A DNA stretch of 64,000 bases from Eutypa lata (Eukaryota > Ascomycota > Sordariomycetes > Xylariales > Diatrypaceae), in NCBI GenBank assembly GCA_022661535.1, contig JAKULF010000005.1, positions 5,642,001 through 5,706,000 on the forward strand, given 5' to 3'. Each line of letters opens with the position of its first letter. Within the stretch, counting starts at the first letter, position 1. Made by a program: the position numbers and the translations under genes. This document shows, piece by piece, positions 36,505-46,422 of this stretch. The notes below the pieces were generated by a model. The model did no database searches. It was given only the letters and a program-made list of their open reading frames with translations, and was not told the DNA's origin.

Positions 36505-38049
36505 ATGTCAGGCACTATGGCAGATCATCGATCTTCAGGTGCCGCCCTGGAACCGACATTTACGGGGATGATCTCGAGCACCATGGATGCCCTCATCCTA
36601 TTTGAGGCATGCCTTTCTGGTCGACTGGCACACGTTCCAAGAAGACCACACGACAGGGAGCGAACTTCGCTTATCAAAAGCGGTCATGTTTTCATCTATG
36701 AAGAGCACTCATCAGGCATCAAGAGATGGACCGATGGTGTGTCATGGAGTCCAAGTCGCATTCTCGGCAATTTCTTGCTGTACCGCGAGTTGGACAAGCC
36801 CTTCCAGCCAGGGGAGAAGAAGCGTGCAATGAAGCGCAAAACAGAAGGAGGAGTAAGCAAGCCGGCCAATGCCCCTAGATCTAACTCGATTGGTTACAAC
36901 AGCACGCTCCCGACACCAGGGACCCAAGCTCCGTTCGACAACAACCATAACAACGGTCATAATGGAAACAGTGCGCAGGAGAACGAAAGAGCATTTATCG
37001 GATCTCTAGTCGACTCGTATCAATTCAAGACGGATGGGTTGATCAAGAAGACTATCAGTATTCAGTACCGGGGCGTGCAACATCACTTAGTCTCATATTA
37101 CTCACTGGACGATGCCGTTCATGGGCGATTGACCACCCCAACGACGGACGTATCGCTACAGAACATCGCGCCTCGTAGTGCATTGATCTCCAGTGCGACA
37201 TTCAGAGCCCCCGTCGATGATCATGAGTTTGTCGTCGGAGATCAACGGATGACGCACATGTATGCGATACCACACATGTCAGAATTTGGCGTTCTAAACA
37301 GTATAACGGCGCGCTCCATGTCGGTTCCAAATATACAGTATCCCGCCGACACGTGGGGAGCAACTGGATCCTACCTTGCAAACGCAAATTACACTTTGGC
37401 AGCAACTCTGCCTCCTGTGAACTACCAGCAACCGACCTACGCATACGACCAACATGCCGCTGCACAATACCGGCTCCCATCATCTTCCCAGTCTCACCAG
37501 GCCTTCAACCCGGCAGCAATGATGCAGGCTCGGGGCCACTCGATCTTGCCTGAACGGACTGAAAGCAACCATCTTGGTTATTCGCCACTTGGTGTTGCTG
37601 ACAGATCACGAATAAGTTCGACATCGTCTTTGCCTAATAACTATAGTCTGTCGAGCCAGCGTCTCGCCCAGTCGACGGTCAATGGAGGGGGTGTATTTGA
37701 ACAACCGGGCCTAGCTAACACACCGAACCATGGATCGAACGCGTACGGCTCAGACGGGACGAACCATCACGATGGAAATTATGATAACGGAAGCGCTGGA
37801 ACACACCAGTCGGACGAGTTCGACAGCTTAGACACTTCTGTGTTTGATTCCACACCGTCCCGGCACCATCATGAGTTCGGGGTTTCTCTCTCCGACCCAA
37901 CAGCAGCTTTTGGTTCGGTTAGCCACAATACAACTCCAACCGGTATCCCGCTCAGCCTTGAGCATTCTCAGTCCGCGTCAACATCGATGGCAGGCAGCGA
38001 AATGGCCACGCAATGGCCGACTAATTTAGGAAACAACAATCCCTACTAG
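36505..38049 (+). CDS. SGE1: WOPR-domain transcription regulator (Gti1/Pac2 family; Ryp1/Wor1/Sge1 type)
   Basis: Intronless gene of 514 residues. The N-terminal third forms the first half of the WOPR DNA-binding domain: FTGMISSTMDALILFEACL, then RLIKS-like, then SSGIKRWTDGVSWSPSRI (about residues 69-87) and YRELDKP. The second half is FIGSLVDSYQFKTDGLIKKT followed by YRGVQHHLVSYYSLDD (about residues 165-205). Between them sits a basic KKRAMKRKTE segment, a likely nuclear signal. The remaining 300 residues are Ser/Asn/His/Gln-rich and disordered, as in other family members. The family comprises master regulators of morphology and, in Fusarium Sge1, of effector expression; that role here is inferred. 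The Ryp1/Wor1/Sge1 type is favoured over the Pac2 type by the SSGIKRWTDGxSWSPSRI form. The last 84 bp are duplicated just after the stop. Confidence 0.9.
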   Translation: MSGTMADHRSSGAALEPTFTGMISSTMDALILFEACLSGRLAHVPRRPHDRERTSLIKSGHVFIYEEHSSGIKRWTDGVSWSPSRILGNFLLYRELDKPFQPGEKKRAMKRKTEGGVSKPANAPRSNSIGYNSTLPTPGTQAPFDNNHNNGHNGNSAQENERAFIGSLVDSYQFKTDGLIKKTISIQYRGVQHHLVSYYSLDDAVHGRLTTPTTDVSLQNIAPRSALISSATFRAPVDDHEFVVGDQRMTHMYAIPHMSEFGVLNSITARSMSVPNIQYPADTWGATGSYLANANYTLAATLPPVNYQQPTYAYDQHAAAQYRLPSSSQSHQAFNPAAMMQARGHSILPERTESNHLGYSPLGVADRSRISSTSSLPNNYSLSSQRLAQSTVNGGGVFEQPGLANTPNHGSNAYGSDGTNHHDGNYDNGSAGTHQSDEFDSLDTSVFDSTPSRHHHEFGVSLSDPTAAFGSVSHNTTPTGIPLSLEHSQSASTSMAGSEMATQWPTNLGNNNPY

Positions 38050-38137
38050 GAGAGAGGACCAGTCCGCATCAGTATCGATGGCCGAACTGGCAACCTAATG
38101 GCCAACTAAGTTAGGAAATAACAACCACTACTAGGAG
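37969..38137 (+). repeat. Imperfect tandem duplication spanning the SGE1 stop codon
   Basis: 37969-38052 (the last codons of SGE1, the stop and 3 bp) and 38060-38137 are clearly related. Both start CAGTCCGC and end CTACTAGGAG, with ATCGATGGC and TTAGGAAA between. The second copy has an in-frame 6-bp length difference. It encodes a similar peptide but carries TAA where the first has CAA (Gln). The second copy lies in the 3' untranslated region. Confidence 0.88.
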
Positions 38138-39051
38138 GCACAGACCTCGCCATGACAAGGCTCTATTTGGGGTCTTATGGGGAGACACGGGATACCGCAA
38201 TATGGATATATTATGGGTGAAATTGGTAGTCTGGAAAGACGAATCTTGTTAGGCGTTGGGGTGGTTTCTTTTCTTTTGTCCCTCACGGTGTCGAAGAGTG
38301 AATTTTTGCGATGTTTCTTTTTCTCAGCATACGGTCGGACCCTCATCACAACTATGCTGCTCTCTGTATCTGCTTCCAGGGCTTGGTAGCAGCAATGCAT
38401 ATGAGTTCATAAGAGTACAAGGCGAAGGCGACGGTCAGAAAACAGGAGTTATTGATACCCCAGTCTACATGGAACTAACCGAAGGGAAATGTAGGCTTAT
38501 GGAATATTAGTTGGCGCATAAGGGCGGTCGGTTTTTTTCTTCAAGTCACTGGGGTCATGGTTCATTCTAAACGAGACCATGACTCCATAAAGTGATTATA
38601 ATCACGTTGATTGATTTCAAGTATTCATTCAGTTTAGTATTGTTAACATGCGATTTTCTAATTTGTCAAGTAGAGATTAATGATAATAATAAAGATTGTC
38701 AAATCAGCTTTGATTACATAACCTGACTAGTTATGCTACCTACATACATACATACATACACACCTACCTAGCCTAGTAGGTATTACCTGACTACCTACCT
38801 AACTAAACACCCTGTAAAGTAGTCTAGGCTAAACCCATTTCAGTCGTAGGTATGACCTCGCATCATACATACCAAGCAAAATCTTAGAGTGTCATCAATC
38901 CACATAGTCTGTACCATCTTTGAATTGAAGCTTCCATACCTACTTACCTAGGTATACATAGCTTGATCGGCTCTCCGGATCACATCGATGGTAGCTCCAC
39001 AAGTATTTCCAATTCAGCTAGTAGGTATGCTATGAGCCATCTACCATCACC
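38050..39051. other. Intergenic
   Basis: The 3' region of SGE1 with the decayed duplicate described separately, then a promoter region of CRD1. ACATACATACATACATAC and ACCTACCTA words cluster at about 38740-38815 and ACTTACCTAGGTA near 38941-38953. No gene is seen. Confidence 0.55.
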
Positions 39052-40357
39052 ATGGCTTCTCGGGCAGTAAACGGTGGCATGCCTGTCTACCGCCGGTGTC
39101 AATCATCCATTCCTAGACAACAGGTTATATGGCGATTCCTGAGTCCAGAGCTTTCTCGTCGTCATAAGACATGGGCGTGCTTCTCTTCTAGCCCGAGGTC
39201 TTGCAGGCACTGGGAGCAGGGTAGTTTAAACACAGCTCCTCTTCTTAGGAAGCCTTTCTCTCTAAGTGTCAGATGCCTCCAGGGAGAGAAAGACGAAGCT
39301 AAGAAGTACGTTCCTCTCTCTGCCAGCCTGCACTAGAGTTAGTCACTTAAAACGGCATCGCTCAAAGAGCACCTTCACTTTATGATAGGCCCCCCCAAGA
39401 ATTTCATGTGGTGAAGACAATTTAACATGATATGCCTACTAGACCAGTGATACCGGAACCAAAACACTCATCACCGCCCAAGCGAGGTATACGCAAGGTG
39501 TTACCTATTCCAATACCATCTTTGACGCCCCACGAGAACATTTACACAATTCCTAACATATTAACCTTCTCCCGTCTTATTATTGCACCTGCCATTGGCT
39601 ATACGATAGTGCATGACGCCCATGCTTGGGCTCTGGGCTTGTTCGTCTACGCAGGCATCTCCGACCTCTTGGACGGCTGGATAGCGCGGCGGTGGAAGCT
39701 GCAGACCGTCGTTGGCAGCATCGTCGACCCTATGGCCGACAAGATTCTCATAACCGTCTTAACCGTCTCTTTGGCTACACAGGGCTCTCTACCAGGTAAG
39801 TTCTTTAGTCACCTTCATCAATGGACACCCTCAGTGGAGGAGCTCCTAACGCTCTGATCCTTCTCCCGATACCTTTCATGGTTTTTCCAGAACTGACCCA
39901 AGGTGCGGTAAAGTGTGGCTGGCGGTTATAATCCTAGGACGCGATGTCGGCCTTGCCATCGCCGCCATCTATTACCGATGGATCTCACTCCCGCCTCCGA
40001 AGACATTCATGCGGTATTGGGACTTCTCCCTTCCGTCGGCAGAGGTCCGCCCGACGACCATTAGCAAGTACAACACGTTCTTGCAGCTAGGGCTGATGGG
40101 TGCTACTATGGTGAACCCTCTGGTCGCTTTCGATGCTAGTGTCGGTCTGGCTGCTTTACAGTAAGGATCATTATTGTTTTTGGGGACCAGAACGCATCTC
40201 TTCATACAGATACTATGTATCATCAATACTGCTGTGTGTATTTGAAAACTGACCATGCAATAGATACACCGTCGCAGCCACGACAATCTGGAGTGGTCTG
40301 AGCTACGTGTTCAGTAAAGACGCCGTCAAGATTCTCTCTGAGAACAAGAAGAAATAG
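39052..40357 (+). CDS. CRD1: Cardiolipin synthase (CDP-alcohol phosphatidyltransferase)
   Basis: Makes cardiolipin from CDP-diacylglycerol and phosphatidylglycerol in the mitochondrial inner membrane. Exons 39052-39305, 39443-39795, 39914-40160 and 40264-40357 give 315 residues. The first 85 residues are Arg/Ser-rich, without acidic clusters until the end, as in a mitochondrial presequence. The CDP-alcohol transferase signature DLLDGWIARRWKLQTVVGSI continued by VDPMADK supplies D-G-x2-A-R-x8-G-x3-D-x3-D. Hydrophobic segments follow (VWLAVIILGRDVGLAIAAIY and others). The third exon uses an AAG acceptor at 39911-39913: only this choice keeps GSLPVWLAVIILGRDV in frame. Confidence 0.93.
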
Positions 40358-41182
40358 GCGCCTCCGATACGACTCAGCCTCCCTGGCATATGGCATGAAT
40401 TCATTCCGAGTAGTGTATGATAGCTGAGACATACGCGTTGAGCTCATAGCATGTACATATATAAAAATAAGGGTGCTTTTAGGTTCTAGTGTACTAATAG
40501 GACAGCATTACATCATTTACAATTCTCATAAATGTCGTGTGCCAATTCTCTAGCGGAAGTTGATTGCCAACGCTAGGCTAAGAGTCCTGTAATAATGCAC
40601 GATGGCTCTTTCAAGGTTCGAAGTGGAACAGCAATCCTCAAAGCAAAATGGTGGGGTATAGACAATATATCTTGTTAGGATAGTACCTACCTACCTACCT
40701 AGTTTCTGTCTAACAAGCAAAAAGTTATCGCATCTTAGCTGAGTTATCTTCCTTTCAATTTCTACAGTCATTCACAATATCTATATGTACCTTCCCGGTC
40801 TCCGCCTCCTGTCATTTATTAATGGCAATGTATTTGCAACATTCGTCACCCAAAGAGGATTCTTCTAGAACCGCCTCCTCCCAAAAGATAAAGGAAATTC
40901 TACTGTTTCGGAATCGGCGATTGTGCCTCCAATCCTCGACTGTACCCAGGGATAGGGCCGTAGGCACATCTCAGCAGGCGTGGTGGACTAAGATGCACCC
41001 CTTGGCGTGAAGGAGGCATTTGGGCTATCATCTCCCACGCCTATGTCCGTACCCATATAGGGGAAACCGGGGTTTTCGGCATTCGAACTACAAAGATTTA
41101 ACAGTACTATACATATAATCATTCACCATTTGGTGTCGATAGGGGCGGAGGTGAAATGGAAGAGGGAAAAAAAAAAATTTCG
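40358..41182. other. Intergenic
   Basis: No gene is seen. A TACCTACCTACCTAG word is at about 40685-40699. A run of ten A (plus strand) just left of the tRNA-like gene serves as its terminator. Confidence 0.55.
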
Positions 41183-41290
41183 TGGCCACGGCAGGAATCG
41201 AACTCTGCTCCTCTCTCAAAGGATGAAAGAAGTAGTAAAGATATATAGAGTAATGTTTGTGAGAGTGTGCAACCATTACACCACGCGGCC
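41183..41290 (-). tRNA. tRNA-like gene with intron-like insert, anticodon not assignable
   Basis: Read on the minus strand, the 5' end GGCCGCG pairs with the 3' CGTGGCC (one G-T pair) followed by discriminator A. A box-A match (TGGTGTAATGG) and a box-B match (AGTTCGATTCC) are intact, and a run of ten T follows at once, a good RNA polymerase III terminator. The D stem (GTG/CAC) and a five-pair anticodon stem (CTCTC/GAGAG) can form. The anticodon loop holds about 40 extra bases, as in an intron-containing tRNA gene, but position 33 is not T under any register I tried, and the T stem needs a bulged A. It may be a decayed or unusual tRNA, possibly from a Gln-type body. Confidence 0.5.
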
Positions 41291-42838
41291 TTAGCTTTGA
41301 TTGTTAAGGGAGGGAAATGTTCTATTGATATATAAAGGTTGTGCTGGCTTTGGGTTTCTTGTCTACAGAGAAGAACAAGGTTTGAGGCCTGAATCTACAT
41401 ATTGGTGTTGAAACGCCCAACCCAACTTAATTTCAGAGGAGGCAAAAGCTGAGTGGTAACGCGGTCACGCTGCCAAGTATGCTGGTCTGAAAGTTACAGG
41501 CCGTCGTTAGTTGTGCATACTCTCTTGGAAGGTCTAGGGCGGGTGCTGCAGAGTGCTTGGTTAACGGTATGCTACTTCTCGCTCACACACTGCCCTATAA
41601 TGCGGATCCTAGAACAACCGGGTTGTTTGGGAGTGGGAAGGGGTGTATCAGTGTTTCCCATATCAACTTCTATATTAGATCATTCAGATACATTTTCTTC
41701 ATTAGTAGCTTGAGTATTGTACCACTCAAAAGGAGCTAGATGGGTCGATGGATGTTTGAGACTATCCTACTCATGTGACTGGTGTCTCACTAGCAGTTGG
41801 AAGAAGCGTTCCCTTGTGGACAGAGGAACTTGCTCTACTGGTTCCTAGACCGAAGCTCTCAAACTCAGATCAGGCTAACCAAACATCGGTTGGGTGTCGT
41901 TCCATTTCCCCTTAGTGTCCTATGCTAGGACTTGAGGGTAGAATCAAACAGCAGTCCCGTGGTATTCTTGTAACACAGCTTATTCGATGCGTAGCCTAGA
42001 CTCAAACGACCATGGGCTGGTCGGTGGGCATAGTAGCTGACTAGGTAGATACGGATTGGGATAACCACTCACGGGTCTTCGCTATTGGGGGGAGAGGGGG
42101 GGGGGATACGGCCGAGACAGCTACGTTGTACGAAGACGTGTTTGTATCTTTCCCACGGAGTTGGGACTTTGATCGTGGTTTATGACATCAGTTGGGGGAA
42201 GGGTTTATTTTCGATATTGTGTACATACTCCTGATCGTCTAGCTTCGGTGTAATGTGGATAGGTGATGCTTCAAAGGAAGGTGGCGTATGGTGTCCAAGG
42301 TAGCCGAGCCGAGCGATTCTTTACGGGATTGCAGGATAGCAGACTGCAGGATAGCACAGGGTTCTAATGGTGACTATAGGAATGTTGTCACCTTAAAACC
42401 TATCCTTGGGAGTAATTATGTTAGTGATCTATCTAGGGTTCGCAATTAAAGGGGTTTGACAAGACAGTTAGACTACCTATACGACACCCTAGCTCTCCCT
42501 CAGGTATATAACATCGGTGAATAGCAAGGGGTGTTAGTGATGTCCGTGACAGACCGTCTACGCAGACGGGACCTGATAGTATCGCATGCCCTAGCAAATG
42601 GTTCTATAATAACCTGTCGTGGATGAAATATATTCTCGCACAAGCCTAAGGTAACTAACTAACTGCACGTATGTTTCTTGTGATGGCTTTAGAAGGAGGA
42701 TGGGAAGGAAGAAACAGGCACGGTAGTTGTTCTAGCAAGTCTAGTAGGCGTGGCTAAGTTCATCTATATTTTTATTAACTACTAAGGAGGTAACTAGCTA
42801 CGTGTTCTGCCAACTTTTATTGATTTTCCCTGGCTCAC
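41291..42838. other. Intergenic
   Basis: No intact gene is seen. A G-rich run (GGGGGGAGAGGGGGGGGGG) lies near 42087-42105. The stretch around 41440-41500 resembles half a tRNA but lacks a matching 3' half. Confidence 0.5.
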
Positions 42839-43428
42839 CTAATTACCATCCAGTACTGTCTTCTGTTTCTCCTCCTTACCCCTTTTGATCTCGGCCGTCA
42901 GGTCGCGTTGCTTCAGCTCCAGCTCCCAACCGTCCGGCCAGTCCCTCGCTACGAGTAACTCCGAGAACGCCACGCTCCGGTGGTGGCCGCTTCGGCAGAG
43001 GCATCCGACATGCAAGACGGCGGCCTCCCCCCCCCTTCTTCCTCCCCTCCCATCTCCTCCCTTACCCCGTGCTCAGAGCTGCTGACCCTATTTTGCTTCG
43101 CAACACCACCGACGCCATCTAATGTGCCATCATTGTCACTGTCACCGCTCATATCCAGCAGCAAAGCTACCATCGCACCTCGAATATCTCCCCCGGCCTA
43201 GTCTAGCAGGGCGCGGAACGTGGGCTCGTCGAGAAGACCTTCGCGGATGGGCGTCGATAGGCCCGTATGGGTCTGGCGGCTGCGGTGCGGTAGATTTGGT
43301 ACCGCCCGTAGGTCGTATTCGAGGTCCGGTGCGGGCGAGAGACGTATGTGGCGGTCGTGCGAGGTTATGTAAAGAGTCTGCGCTTTGTTTGGGGATACAG
43401 TGGTGATGATATCTCGACACTGGAGCCT
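42839..43428 (-). pseudogene. Broken gene with RapZ C-terminal-like domain
   Basis: Minus-strand, GC-rich, coding-like DNA in two frames. The first part (43428-43030) reads SPNKAQTLYITSHDRHIRLS, then LEYDLRAVPNLPH, a THTGLSTPIREGLL segment and EPTFRALLD. It is stopped by TAG at 43198-43200 and continues in the same frame. The second part, one frame away, reads VLHVGCLCRSGHHRSVAFSE, then LLVARDWPDGWELELKQRDL and ends at TAG 42839-42841. D-L-R-x-(L/V)-P-N, C-x-x-G-x-H-R-S-V-A and the closing E-L-x-H/Q-R-D segment recall the C-terminal domain of RapZ-type proteins. The frame change coincides with a run of nine G (43027-43035). There is no start codon or upstream exon: a CAATAG acceptor at 43429-43430 is the last trace. 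It is probably a 5'-truncated pseudogene. Confidence 0.65.
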
Positions 43429-43858
43429 CTATTGCAAGATACCTAACTAGATGGGAGACATGGTCTTATAATGTTCTTACTCCATAGTATCCAGTTATCA
43501 TCGAGATAGACCTCCTGTTGGATGCTAATGTATCATAACAGATCGTATTACGTCGTTCATCATCCCAGCGTGCTTGTCATGAAAACTTTATTTATACTTA
43601 AGTGACCTTTTCATATCATTTGTGGAGTGTTCCTTTACCGTAACCACGTCAAATGTTCGTCATATACCAATGATGACTTTTCAATTTTCCTCGACACCGT
43701 CTGCGCCGTTGTATTTACAGTGTATGTTGTAACAGGAGGTCTTCAAACGCAACTCAAGCATATGTAGCCTTGGGAAGCCACTTCCCCGTCTGTTATTTCT
43801 TGTCGTTATTAATACAATATCATATACTCGTACCTGCTGATTTCTTGTAGTTTGCCCA
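43429..43858. other. Intergenic
   Basis: Between the MTO1 stop and the RapZ-C-like remnant. I searched it for the missing 5' exons of the remnant and found none that I could support. Confidence 0.5.
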
Positions 43859-45996
43859 TCATAGATCCCTCGTCCTAGCCTCTGCATCTAAAGTGTCGAC
43901 TTCGCTTCCTAGAGGCGCCACATCGCTCAATGCATCGAATTGCTTTTCACGATCTTGCCTCCGGACTAAGCTCAACAACCTCACGCATCCGGCAGGTGTC
44001 ATCCCCTCAATACGTCGCGCCTGGCCTAATGTTTCGGGTTTTGTCGTGTTGAGGATATCTTTCTCGTTCAAGCTGAGACCGTATATGGAATCATAATCGA
44101 GGTCCGTCGGCAACTGTAGGCATTCATCCTTCAAGAAAAGCGCCTGCTCCGCCCGCTGCATGTCGACGTAGGGAGAATAAATGGCTTCGATAAAGACGCG
44201 GCTTTGGATCCGCTCTTCATACCGTTTCATATCAGGTATTCTCTCCGTTAGGTCACTCATCTTAACATTCGCTAGACGTAGTATTTCTAGCGCGCTGCGG
44301 TACTTGGAATCGTTTCTGGCTTTGAAGCCGGCGTTGATCCAGGCGGGAGCACTAAGAGAGTAATTGCGTAGGATAGACGTGAGATCATCCATCTGTTGCT
44401 TATCATCCGTAAAGCGCGACCACCTCTTGTCCGTTATGATGCCCCATTCCCGGCCCTTAGCCGTGAGCCGCAGATCCGCATTATCGGCACGTGAAGACAT
44501 GCGATACTCGCTACGTGATGTGAACATGCGGTATGGCTCCGAGACACCTTTGGTAATGAGATCGTCAATCATGATACCGATATAACCGTCTGCGCGTGTC
44601 ATTGAGACCGTAGCAAGTCCCTGTGCAGCGCGCCCGGCATTGATACCCGCAATTATGCCCTGACCAGCGGCTTCTTCATAACCTGTTGTACCGTTGATCT
44701 GCCCAGCCAAGAAGAGACCAGAGATGGCTTTCGTCTCTAACGAGGATTTTAGACTCCGCGGATCAACGTAGTCGTATTCTACGCCATAACCGGCCTGTGT
44801 CATTTGCACGTTCTCTAATCCGCGGATGGTGCGCAAGAGCTGTTCCTGCGCTTCGGCGGGCACCGTCATGGAAAGCCCATTTGGATAGATGATGTCGTTG
44901 TCGAACCCTTCTGGTTCTAGCCAGACGATGTGTCGGTCCTTGTCGGGAAAGCGTATAACTTTTGACTCCAGTGAAGGGCAGTATCTCGGCCCTTTGACCG
45001 TTTCGCGAATGTGAATGGTCTTGTCTAGATTGGCGCGCACAACTTTGTGGGATGCATCGTTGGTGTATGTCGCCCAACAGAGCAGCTGGTCCTCCACGGC
45101 AACCTTGTCATGGAGATAACTGAAGGGTGCGGGAGGGTCATCACCCTGTTGCTTCTCAAGGATATCGAAATTTATGCTTCCTTTAGCTAATCGTGGAGGC
45201 GTGCCCGTCTTCAGGCGGCCAAGCTTGAAGCCGGCTTCTCTAAGCGACTTGCTAAGACCGAACGAGGCATCTTCGCCCATTCGGCCGGCTGGGTAGACTT
45301 CTAAGCCGATATGAATTTCACCTCCCAGAAACGTGCCTGTGGTTATAACGACGGCGCTCGTTGGTAGTATTTCCCCTGATTCTAGCCTCACGCCAGTGAT
45401 TCTACTCTTTGCGGGGCTGTTCGGGTCTGTGCTGCCATCCAATACAATATCTGATACGCTGCCGGTGATGATAGAAAGGTTCGGGTATACCTCGAGCTCC
45501 TCCCGCATGTGTTTCTTGTATAGAGCTCGGTCGATCTGGGCCCTGGGTCCCCATACCGCGGGTCCTTTCCTCCGATTTAAGATCTTAAACTGCACGCCTG
45601 ACTTGTCTATTATCCGGCCTGAAACACCGTCAAGTGAGTCAACCTCGCGTAGTATCGTCCCCTTCCCTATGCCTCCGAAGCTTGGATTGCAAGAGCAGAC
45701 TCCGAGATTGTCGAGTTTCGGCGTGATGAGCGCAGTCTTTGCGCCGGATCGCGCCGCAGCAGCGCAGGCCTCGGCTCCCGCATGACCGCCACCTACGACT
45801 ACGACATCGAAAGGCCTGTCCTACCCGTCAGTTCTGATCTTAGTTTTGTACGTAAATGTGTTCGATATCTGGAGCGGGAAGCTTACCTTGACCCTTGGGA
45901 GACAGTGGCGAAGCTCCTATTTTCGAGAGCAAGACACCGTTGTCGGACCGTCAAGGCCGGCCGAATTAAGCCTCTAGGTCTCCAGGCTTTCTTCAT
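43859..45996 (-). CDS. MTO1: Mitochondrial tRNA uridine-modifying enzyme MTO1 (MnmG/GidA family)
   Basis: FAD-dependent partner of Mss1 that installs the 5-carboxymethylaminomethyl-type group on wobble uridines of mitochondrial tRNAs. Exons 45887-45996 and 43859-45815 give 688 residues. Exon 1 encodes a basic, Arg-rich presequence ([20 protein letters not shown]), typical for mitochondrial import. Splicing at the second of two nearby AGs gives [16 protein letters not shown], the FAD-binding loop (about residues 38-52). [22 protein letters not shown] and [17 protein letters not shown] are GidA-family signatures. The start codon sits inside an inverted copy of VPS45 coding sequence. An out-of-frame ATG at 46003, seven bases upstream, opens a 9-codon reading frame overlapping the true start. 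Confidence 0.94.
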
Positions 45997-46047
45997 AACG
46001 CATCGACCTTCTTAAGGGGAAGTCGATAATACAGTATTACTATGGCC
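45992..46047 (-). repeat. Inverted duplicate arm over the MTO1 start
   Basis: Read on the minus strand, this 56-bp arm matches the plus strand of 46481-46535 with five transitions and one single-base indel: both run from GGCCATAGT through ATCGACTTCC and GAAGGTCGATGC to TTATGAA. It contains the MTO1 initiator ATG (45994-45996) and about 50 bp of leader. Confidence 0.9.
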
Positions 46048-46422
46048 GCAACCTGAGATTTCTTTATCCTCGAAGACGGCTCTAGGATTGAAAAATATAG
46101 TGGGACCGAGCCTAATAGGGTAAGCGGTGAATAGCATGTAACTAAGTACCTAGATAACCATCTATATAACGTTGAAATGATGCTTCCTTTTATGATTTGG
46201 TACAAGGGCTACATGACTACACCCGTCGCAAATAAATAAAACGGGAATAAAGCCATGTTGAACATAAATACTGCCACAGTAGCTATATAGGTTTGCGTGA
46301 GCCCATACTAGACTCTTGATCAATCACGGGTGCTTCATGTGGCTTTGGTCTCAGGTTAGTTTGCCAATTGGAATAATAGATGGGGGATGGATGGATTGAA
46401 GAGCATTATTTATATTATATTC
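45997..46422. other. Short intergenic region between VPS45 and MTO1
   Basis: Both neighbours are on the minus strand. The left end (to 46047) belongs to the inverted duplicate of VPS45 coding sequence. The rest shows no feature. Confidence 0.6.

Noticed and set aside
41440..41500. Plus-strand segment resembling the 5' half of a tRNA (AGCTGAGTGGTAACGCGGTC)
   Set aside because: No box B, T arm or matching acceptor 3' strand follows.
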